A stretch of 64,000 bases of DNA. Origin: Paguma larvata. Its lineage: Eukaryota > Chordata > Mammalia > Carnivora > Viverridae. The notes under the pieces were generated by a model. That model worked only from the letters and a program-made list of their open reading frames with translations. It was not told the DNA's origin and made no database searches. This document shows, piece after piece, positions 55,715-64,000 of this stretch. The position numbers were made by a program, and so were the translations under genes. Numbering within the stretch: position 1 is the stretch's first letter; every line of letters begins with the position of its first letter. The stretch is taken from NCBI GenBank assembly GCA_030068075.1, contig CM057841.1:42945030-43009029 (forward strand). The letters are read 5' to 3'.

Positions 55715-56555
55715 AAGAGTTTACATAGGGAGGGAGCAAGGAAGGATCATGAATGTCAACCAATGAGCAATTAGCATGACAAGACTAAAGTATTGATCCA
55801 CTAAAGCTCACTGCACTGCTGTAGCCCCAGAGGTAAGGCAGCTCCCCTGTCACTAACTCCGACAGTGCATTTCAGAAGCCTGTAATGTAGGACTACTTTT
55901 GTACCCCGACCCTTTCTCAGGGCAGGGGAGGCTGGCACCCTCGTGCTGCTCATCCGTAGCTCTAAGAGGGGTTCCTGTCTCTGGGCAGAAAGCTGCAGAG
56001 AAGAGCGTAAAGAATGGAAAGATTTTGGCTGTGCTACTTCATTCATTTTTTTAAATACAGCTCCCTCCCGATGGCACCAGGCAGCTCTATGTATTGATTG
56101 GAGAAGGGCTAGGGAGAAATCCTGGCCTGACAGCTGGGGCTGGAACTAGTGTGGTTTACCATTCTGCAAGGTCAGGGGCAAAGTGCCTTCTGTAGTACTA
56201 ACTTCTGGCCAACCCAAATACATACTTTCTGGGCACATTTTACTCATTTTAAGCACTAAAAGTCAAAATGGGAGGGGAAAGACAGGTGCTATTTCACTAA
56301 AGAGGCACCCTTATTCCCAGGCATAAGTCCACAATGCATCAAAGAGAAAATGATGGAGTGTGGGATTCGGTGGATACAGTGTTTTGATACACTAGCCAGG
56401 GGAGGCATTATTCTCCATTGTCCATTGATTCCTTTCTTTGCTACTCTTTACACATACTAACTTTTCTTCATCATTTCTCCTACTTTTTTTCCTATCCATT
56501 CTACACCTTTACAAGTTCCCTTCTTAAATTGCTTTCCCAATTTCATTCCATACCA
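55715..56555. other. Unique DNA, possible intron; no gene seen
   Basis: Open frames at 55801-56149 on both strands mirror one another and lack splice signals. Confidence 0.35.
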
Positions 56556-56564
56556 TTCATTAAA

Positions 56565-56835
56565 GATCTACTAGCAGTCCATCTTCTACCTGAAATCTTC
56601 CAGGTAGTGGTGATGATTTATTCTTCTGTGAGCTTCTACTGTGTGCCCCAAACTTCTCTCCACTGATAGGCAATACAGTCTCTATACTCAAAGAACTTAG
56701 AGACTAGCTGAACCAATGAGCTACCCATTGACAACAAAACCATCCATCCATTTTCCATCCATCCAAATATCCTTTTGATGATTCATTCAATCTGTGCTTA
56801 TTGAGAACTTCCTATTGTCAGAAACTGCTCTTTGC
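56565..56835 (-). repeat. L2-like fragment, antisense
   Basis: GATTCATTCAATCTGTGCTTATTGAGAACTTCCTATTGTCAG resembles the antisense L2 terminus. Upstream (TGTGCCCCAAACTTC) is weak. Confidence 0.45.
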
Positions 56836-56839
56836 TAAA

Positions 56840-57230
56840 AATACAAAATGTGGCAGAGACTTGACTGCTTGCTGATAACCATTTCCTCTTCTTCTTCCTG
56901 GGTAATCTATATTTCCCAGCTCTATTATAGAGCCTTGTGACTGACCAACAAATATGGGTGGAAGTGATGCATGCCTGGCCTGGCTCATAAAAACCTTCCA
57001 CATTATCCTCTGTTCTCTTTCTCTTCTACTGCAACCTTAATGGCAATATGTTAAAGAAAGTGGTGCAATTTAGGTCTCTTGGATCCAGTTGGCAAAGAGT
57101 TGCCTGGACCTGCACTGGACCATCATATGCAGAATAAATCTTTATGGTGTGAAGTTATTGAGGATTTTTTTTTTGTGTTAGTATAGCAGTTACACTAGCA
57201 GTTGGTGCTATTCATACTGACTAATAAAAA
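56840..57230 (+). repeat. Ancient L1ME-type 3' end
   Basis: CCATTTCCTCTTCTTCTTCCTGGG, GGTGGAAGTGATGCATGCC, TTAAAGAAAGTGGTGCAATTTAGG and TATAGCAGTTACACTAGCAG ... ATACTGACTAATA follow old L1 3' UTRs. Subfamily not assigned. Confidence 0.45.
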
Positions 57231-57234
57231 TGCT

Positions 57235-57775
57235 AAACAAGATTAGATATAGAACTTGCCTTCACAGAGCTTACAGTCTATTAGGTGAGAGAGAGATTTA
57301 AAAAAAATGACTACGAAAATAAATGTAAAAGCATAACTGTGATAAGTATAATTGGGAGGGGTCTGAGCCAATATACACATGTATCAGAGGAAAGTCACCT
57401 AGACAACTGCAATTATGCAATTATGTTGAGAGCTGTAAGGTAAGTTAACTCGGAGAACATGAGGGTATTCCAGAAATAGGCAAGAGAACCAGCAAAGTTG
57501 CTATGGTAAGAAGGAGTGAGGCACATTCTAGGAAATGAAAGAATCCTTCTGTGAGTAGGACAGAGAATGAGAAGAGATATGCAACATTAGGATGGGAAAG
57601 TACGCAAGGTTCATTCAGGGCCTTACGGGTTATGGATTTCAGTTTCCATCCTAAGAACACTGAGAAGCCACTCCAGTGTTTTAAGCAAGACCGATAACAA
57701 AGTTATATTTGTATGCTGTATGAAAAGTTCTCTCTGGCTGAAGTATGAAGAATGAATTGATAGTCCCATTTCCAG
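57235..57775 (-). repeat. L2 LINE, antisense
   Basis: TTGCCTTCACAGAGCTTACAGTCTATTAGG, TCATTCAGGGCCTTACGGGTTATGGATTTCAG, GAGAAGCCACTCCAGTGTTTTAAGCAAGACCGATAAC and TTCTCTCTGGCTGAAG follow the antisense L2 order closely. Confidence 0.82.
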
Positions 57776-57844
57776 CCCTATGGCAGAAGAGAAATGTTCC
57801 TTTCATCAAAAATCTTAAGATGTTCTAGCCAAAGTAGAACAAAT

Positions 57845-58090
57845 GTTCTTTTATTTTATTTTTATTTGTATTTTTAAATTTCTATTTAAATTCTAGTTAG
57901 TTAACATGCAGTGCAATATTGGTTTCAGGAGTAGAACTCAGTGATTCATCATTTACATACAACACTCAGCGCTCATCATAACAAGTGCCCTCCTTAATAC
58001 CCATCACCCATCTACCCCATCTCCTACCCTCCTTCAAACCACAGTTTGTTCTCTACTATTAACACACCTTTTTTTTTTCTTTCCTTTTTT
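57845..58090 (-). repeat. Carnivore L1 3' region, antisense
   Basis: TTGGTTTCAGGAGTAGAACTCAGTGATTCATCATTTACATACAACACTCAGCGCTCATC is the characteristic carnivore L1 antisense text, followed by CCCATCACCCATCTACCCC and CACAGTTTGTTCTCT. Confidence 0.85.
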
Positions 58091-58099
58091 CTTAAATGA

Positions 58100-59490
58100 A
58101 TGGCTAACTTTGCAAGTACAGAACTCCCCAAATGCCTTGAAGAACACTGCCTAGTCTCAGTGACTGGAGGGATTAGCTTTTAACACTCATGTGGACCCAG
58201 CGGCCCATGTAAGTTAGGAAGTTAGAACTGATATTCCCCACACAAAACTGAGGACCTTAAAAGGATGGCCTAGGGGAAAAAAAAATCCGTTGTTCCAAGG
58301 ATGCTTGACTTCCCCTGACCTATGGGTGGGAAAAAGTCTTCCCTGAGAATCTGTGACTGTGCCTTACAGGTTTGATGATTTATACTTATTACTCACCAAG
58401 TTCAGAGACCTCAAACCTGAAAAATTAAAAGCAAACTTGGTCTCAGGCTAGTAACATTCCTTTTGGCATTTGGCAGGGGCAAACCCAAAAACACTCTGGA
58501 GGGCCACAGCTTCATAGAAGTCACCTGAGATTCTTATTGAGAAAGCTCTGCTTAAGACATATCTGCATGTTACAAAACTAAAAACCACGAGCGAGAGTAA
58601 TAGACAAAGAAAAGAGCGGATTTAGACTTCTGAGAATTTCAGATGATAGAGTAATCTGCTAGAGACTGTAAAGTAAGTGTGCTTAAAGTGATTAAAAACA
58701 CGAAAGAAGGCATCAAAATTATATAAAAATAGCGAGGCCTTATGAGAAAATAGAATGAACTGGAGAGGGGTCATACAAGTAATGCATCAGGATCAAGAAT
58801 GCAACCCTCTCACCAAATGTGCAGGATTTGGTTCATATCAGGATTTAGGAGCAGTCATTTTTATCTTTCTCTTTTCACTCCTTACATTAGGTATGTAATT
58901 TATATAGGACAAACCTCCCACTTGCTTTGTTATTAATATCTAATCTATATGGGCATAATGACTGCTGCAAAGCCAGAAAACATTTTTCATATTTAAACTG
59001 ATGGTCACTTCTTCAGACATTCTCTGTTATGATTGTTGAAATCATAAAGGAAAATATCATCTCAGTGTGATTTCTTTGCTTCTTTGCACTCTTCAGCTCA
59101 ATGTTCTCTTTCCAGCTGGGCACAAATTGAGGACACTAGCCTTTTCGATGGTGGACAAAGAGCCATAATGGGAGGGAGGTGGCGAGTATCAAAGGAAGGC
59201 TCAAAATAAGAAAGGCTCATTATTTTATCAGAAACTTTATTTCTTGCCACTGTTTCAAAAATTATTTCTATACCTCATAAAGAAACTAGGAATAAGTAAT
59301 ACAGTAACATCAAGAGGCTACCTGGTCAGTCTGAGCTGGTGTGGTGGAAGAACCAATATTGCTTTACAAATCCCACGATATTCCTTTATAGACCCAGTTT
59401 CAAACTACCCAGAGGTTTTGGTAGTTGAGAGACTTAGATGGAATTAGATGATCCCAAGCCTGTGCAATCAGGTCAATTTCACCTACTTCT
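58100..59490. other. Unique DNA, no gene seen
   Basis: No confident repeat, exon or RNA gene. Confidence 0.4.
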
Positions 59491-59499
59491 AATCTCATG

Positions 59500-59715
59500 A
59501 GACACTGATCATCATCACTACCATTGTTACATTTTACTGAAGTTCAGCTAGTTGCCGGACCACGTGTTATTCCATTTAATCATCAGAAAGCCTCTGCAGA
59601 GTGGGCATTAACATCCCCATTTCTCAGATGACAGATACAGAAAAATGTAATAATTCAAATTCTCTCATCTTGTATCAGAACCAGGGGTAGGATAAATGCT
59701 CTTAGCAGGTTTTAG
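59500..59715 (-). repeat. MIR SINE, antisense
   Basis: TTCCATTTAATCATCAGAAAGCCTCTGCAGAGTGGGCATTAACATCCCCATTTCTCAGATGAC in antisense MIR order. Confidence 0.7.
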
Positions 59716-60040
59716 ATAGAGGCAAAACCATTCATAGCACTAAAAACAGCAGGGGCTCATAGAGAATTTCTTTCTTTGTGTACCTTTAGAGCAAGTTGTG
59801 TTCTGAGCAGCAAAAATGAGACAACTGAGCTCAACAACATTTGTTTCTCTTCAGTAGCAAACGCAGATTTACTCCAGTAGGAAAGAGAGATTTGGACACA
59901 ACAGTAATTTGTAGATTTGGGTGTACTCAGGGAGCTTCTTTTAATCAGGGCTGTTGACCGTGAAAAGAGTCAGGTTATCTGAGCTCTTTTCTTTCTCCCT
60001 CAGCCATATTTGCACTGATCCATGAGGTGTGCTGGTTGAC
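59716..60040. other. Unique DNA, no gene seen
   Basis: Nothing recognised. Confidence 0.4.
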
Positions 60041-60044
60041 CCTT

Positions 60045-60640
60045 TAGGTGTGTCAGGGTCTGTGTGCAACAGTACCCCAAGGCCATCTTTGTCCAAGCCA
60101 CCATCATATTATTCCCAGAAGCCTCCCAATGGGCCTGCCTGCCTGCACTGTTACAACTTGGGATCAGTTCTTCTCACAGCGGCCAAAACAATCTTTTACA
60201 AGTTAAATCAGACAATGCTACTCCCTCTCTTAAAGTCCTCCAAGGGTTTCCCATTGCGCTTTGACAAAACTCTCTTCTCTTTGCCAAAGCCTGTCCTACC
60301 CTAGAAGATCTGGCCTTGCACATTTCTTCCCTTGGCCTTCTCTGCTGGAGTCACTGAGTCACCTTTCTGATCTCCAAGCACGCCAACATCCTGTGTGCTG
60401 GGCACTCAGTGCTCTTCTTTGCCTGGAATGCTCCATCCCCACATCCTTACATGGCTGTTCTTGTTCTTTAGCTGATGGCTCAAATATCACCTTCTCAGAG
60501 ACCACTCACCCCAGAGGCTACTCCCCATCACCTTACCCTGCTTTGCTATCTTGATTTGAACACAGAATCTCAATTGCTAAGCACAGTGCCTGGCATGTGG
60601 GCATTTAGTAATATTTATAAAAATGAATATAAAGTTTCAT
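60045..60640 (+). repeat. L2 LINE 3' end
   Basis: L2 3' UTR: AATCAGACAATGCTACTCCCTCTCTTAAAGTCCTCCAAGGG, TTTGCCTGGAATGCTCC, GATGGCTCAAATATCACCTTCTCAGAGA and AGCACAGTGCCTGGCATGTGGGCATTTAG. The 66-97 codon frames here are part of the repeat. Confidence 0.88.
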
Positions 60641-61039
60641 AGCTTCACTGATACCCCAATCTTCTAAGATAGACAAAATGACATACCCAATGAGTAAGAC
60701 AAGTTATTAATAGTAAGTCAGTCTTGGAAAGAAAGTATTTTGAGAATTTTCTCAAAGTAGATAATAATTTAAATAGGGAAATGTATTAGTAATGTTGTGG
60801 GTGAAATTAGGCAGATAAAAACAAAAATCTGAGCTGGTGACTATTTGGACTTACTATTTACAAAGTTGCAATACTAATAATCAAGTGTACATTTATATAG
60901 TATTTTTTTAGTGTAAACTGCACTTTGACACATATTAACTCATCTTTTTAAAATAACTTTACGAAGGAAATGTTTGGCATTTCCTGGCTTGTAGCAACAT
61001 CACGTCAGTATCTGCCTTTGTCTTCACATGAACTTCTTC

Positions 61040-61215
61040 CCTCTGAGTTTGTATTCTCTCCTCTTCTTACAAAGAAGGACATCAGTCATTGGATTTGGGG
61101 CTCAGGTTAATCCCGTATGACCTCAACTTACCTAATTACATCTGCAAAGACCCTATTTCCAAATAAGGTCACATTCTGGGATTCCGGGTGCACATTCATC
61201 CCACTATTGATGGGA
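61040..61215 (-). mobile_element. MLT1 LTR fragment, antisense
   Basis: TCAACTTACCTAATTACATCTGCAAAGACCCTATTTCCAAATAAGGTCACATTCTGGG is the antisense MLT1 LTR. Only part is present. Confidence 0.85.
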
Positions 61216-61694
61216 AGTTTCAAACTGTAAATGCCTCCCTTTCCTGTTTACTCTCAGTTTCTGTATGTTCTTTAAAAAAGTAGATATCCCTATATTTGCT
61301 GATAGCATTTTGTTCTCTCCCCTGCCAGTGACTTGTACACACCAGTTCTTATTCCTGTTCCTTCCCCTACCAGAAATATTTCTTTAACGTTCTTTGTGGA
61401 TTAACACACACTCACACACACACCATGAATCTGTGCAATGTAGAGTATTATTAGAGCCTTTCCTTGGGCGTGGATCCTAATTGTGTTCCTAAAGTCAAAC
61501 AATTAGTAGATTCAGGCTGGAAGTATGATAGCTGTTAGGTCAAATAGTAAAATAACCAGTGATTCCACACTGTAGTAAAGGAAGGTTGGAGGAAGAGTTC
61601 ATCAACAGCTATAGCAAACATAGAGCTCCTATTAATTATATAATTAGGAATTTTTTCAATATAAGATCTGAGGATTGCAGTTTTTATGCTGTTC

Positions 61695-62322
61695 TTTTTC
61701 ATACTATAGGGATGTATATTTAAAAGACAATGCTCTACCCTATGATCCAGTTATCACACTACTGGGTATTTACCCCCAAAATACAAAAACACCAATTAAA
61801 AGGAATACATGTATCCCTATGTTTACTGCAGCATTATTTACAATAGCAAATTATGGAAGCAGCCCAAAAGTCCTTCTATAGAACAGATAAAGATGATATG
61901 GTTTATAATTATATATATACAATGGAATATTACTCATCCATAAAAAAGAATGAAGTCTTGCCATTTGTAACCACATGGATGGATCTAAAGAGTATAATGC
62001 TAAGCAAAATAAGCCAGTCAGAGAAAGACAAATACCGTATTTCATTCATTCATACATGGAATTTAAGAAATAAAATGAACAAAGGAAATGATAATAAAAA
62101 AGAGACAAACCAAAAAACAGACTCTTAACTATAGAGAACAAACAGAAGGTTTCTAGAGGGGAGGTAGGTGGGGGATGGGTGAAACAGGTAAAGGGTATTA
62201 AGACTGCACTTGTCTAGATGAATACTGAGTAATGTATGGAACTGTTAGATTACTGTATTGCACACTTGAAATGAAAATAGTAATTTATGTTAACTATACT
62301 GGTATCTAAAAAAAAGACAATG
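61695..62322 (+). repeat. Carnivore L1 3' end with ORF2 C-terminus
   Basis: Open run to 61881 translates as the ORF2 C-terminal signature YDPVITLLGIYP ... CIPMFTAALFTIAN. A frameshift moves it to the frame with IYTMEYYSSIKKNE and TTWMDLKSIMLSKISQSEKD. The 3' UTR ends in TATTGCACACTTGAAATGAAAATAG and poly(A). 5' truncated. Confidence 0.92.
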
Positions 62323-62324
62323 TC

Positions 62325-62785
62325 TTATTTTAGAATCTCTTAGTACAGGTCTATTTTAAGCCAATAAGCCTTATGCCAAGTGAATGTTTACATAGTGTCT
62401 ATCACCACTATCTTTATATATAGCAGCACCTCATGTTCATGGATATTGTGGTATGTAAGATCTCTCTTGTCATCTATTTCATTTTCCTGCCCTGGTTATA
62501 GAGGAGGACTTGCACCTGAAAAAAACATGTGTGTTTTATTAGCTTTTAGCTTGAACTAGCTCATTGTCTCACTGAGTATGGTTATAACCACTTCTTACTG
62601 ATAGCCAGAGACTTTCAAAGGAGGATTTTGTTTGTTTTCTTTACTAAAGGGAATTTCTAGATCTCAGGCCTTAAAATTCTGTCTCCTTTCTTCTTGAAGG
62701 GAAAATTAAAAAGAAAACATTATGAAATTATGCCCTGCACATAGTAGGTATTCAATCAACATTTATTTTATTTGGAACAATATTT
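62325..62785. other. Unique DNA, no gene seen
   Basis: Nothing recognised. Confidence 0.4.
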
Positions 62786-62789
62786 TGAT

Positions 62790-63847
62790 TCAGGTTGTAC
62801 TGGAGGAAAAACACAAATGGCATTTGCTCAGTAAGGGAAAAATGGTGTTGGGACAATACCCAATAAAAGCACCAAAATACATTCCAGATAAATTAAAAAT
62901 ATACAAATAAAACCGGAAAATTACTAGAAGAAATAATGAGAGAATTAAAAAAAATAATATTAGAGTGATACGACACACTCTGGAAATCATAATATAAGGA
63001 TTCATAACTTCATCATATTAAAATCAAAACAAATTTCTGTATGATAAAAATCATAATTAAAGTAAGAAAGAGATGACTGGGAAATTTTATAATCCTATCA
63101 TAACAAATTGCTAGTTTTTATAATGTATAAAAAGCTTCTATAAATCAATGTATAAAAGGACGAAACCTAATGCGAAACAAGCAAATAGCTTGTTGGGAAA
63201 GAAATAAAATGACTTTTAAACATATAAAAACAATCTCCCTTAGAATAAGAGAACTATAAATTAAATCCTCACTGAGATACAGTTTCATACTGAATATATT
63301 GTCAAAACTCCAAAATTATCGATAATACAATGTATTGGTGAAGCTGTGACAAAACAAGTTTTTCTCCACATTGTTGGTCGAAGTGGAAACTGGCACATTC
63401 TCTATGGGATGCAATGTCCTAAGATCCATTGAAATAATAGGCATATACTCTTTGAGTTAGCAAGTCCAGTTCTGTGAATTTATTCTACAGATATACTGGC
63501 ACACATGTAATGGCGATGCATCGCAACTTTGTGAAAGATTAGCAACTACCTAAATGTCTATCAGTAAGAGACTGGTCAAATAAATATTGTTTTATCCAAC
63601 AATGAGATATCATGAAGTTGTATGAATCACTGAGGGCTCTCCTACATAGAAATTCCTTCTCTGTAACCATTGCAGGAAAATGAAATAGATGACGGGAGAG
63701 GTCCAGAAAGACCATAAATATCTATAAATATGATATATATATTTTAAAAAGGTACAGAGCAGGATGTTTGGTGTGCTCTTTGTGTACAAATGAGGAGGGG
63801 AGTATATGCATATATATATTTGATTGTATATGCATAAAATATTTCTA
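62790..63847 (+). repeat. L1M LINE 3' region, sense
   Basis: ACATTCCAGATAAATTAAAAATATACAAATAAAACC, CACTGAGATACAGTTTCATACTG, TTATTCTACAGATATACTGGCACACATGTAATGG and CTACCTAAATGTCTATCAGTAAGAGACTGGTCAAATAAAT match old L1M order. Interrupted at 63848 by a SINE. Confidence 0.75.
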
Positions 63848-64000
63848 GGGGTGCCTGGATGGCTCAGTTGGTTAAGCATCCGACTTTGGCTCAGGTCATA
63901 ATCTCACGGTTCATGAGTTTGACACCCACGTTGGGCTCTGTGCTGTGACAGCTCAGAGCCTGAAGCCTGCTTTGGATTCTGCCTCCCTCTCTCTCTGCCC
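63848..64000 (+). repeat. CAN-type tRNA SINE, cut by the window end
   Basis: GGGGTGCCTGGATGGCTCAGTTGG head, body to the CT-rich stretch; tail and right target duplication lie beyond the window. Confidence 0.94.

Overview
The window is nuclear DNA from a carnivoran mammal, most likely a felid. It carries about 21 copies of a tRNA-derived CAN-type SINE whose head reads GGGGCGCCTGGGTGGCTCAG. That is the feliform form; the canid head differs. Pan-mammalian fossils (MIR, L2, L3/CR1, MER5A, MLT1, L1M) and carnivore L1 3' ends support this. No bacterial or viral genome organisation, CRISPR array, rRNA or functional tRNA was seen. All calls come from reading the sequence; no alignment or database search was run.

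Layout. 0-10 kb: unique AT-rich DNA with MIR, L2, old L1, hAT and SINE fragments. 10.5-14.6 kb: an almost repeat-free block that looks like conserved non-coding or regulatory DNA. 14.6-26 kb: MIR, SINE, LTR, L2 and L1 remnants, including a site hit twice by SINEs. 27.0-27.5 kb: a second conserved-looking block. 28-34 kb: a solo MLT1 LTR, a long antisense L2, MIRs and SINEs. 34.9-43.8 kb: one decayed class I (gammaretrovirus-like) endogenous retrovirus on the + strand. It has gag, protease, RT/RNase H, integrase and env remnants and a 3' LTR, but no 5' LTR was found. It is broken by an L1 that itself holds a SINE, by further SINEs, and by a 497-bp insert carrying a SINE plus a second copy of its own env sequence. 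44-53 kb: mostly unique DNA with scattered old repeats, including an L3/CR1 fossil. 53.5-55.8 kb: the only place where splice signals and coding-like sequence coincide, suggesting minus-strand exons of an unrecognised coiled-coil gene. 56-64 kb: old L1, L2, MLT1 and MIR fragments, ending in a SINE cut by the window edge.

No complete host gene is present. The window reads as intergenic or large-intron sequence. The virus is dead: its recognisable enzymes carry substitutions at key motifs or frame breaks. The most interesting item is the env duplication, which looks like a retrotransposed transcript made of antisense env plus a SINE. I found no evidence for a new biological system.
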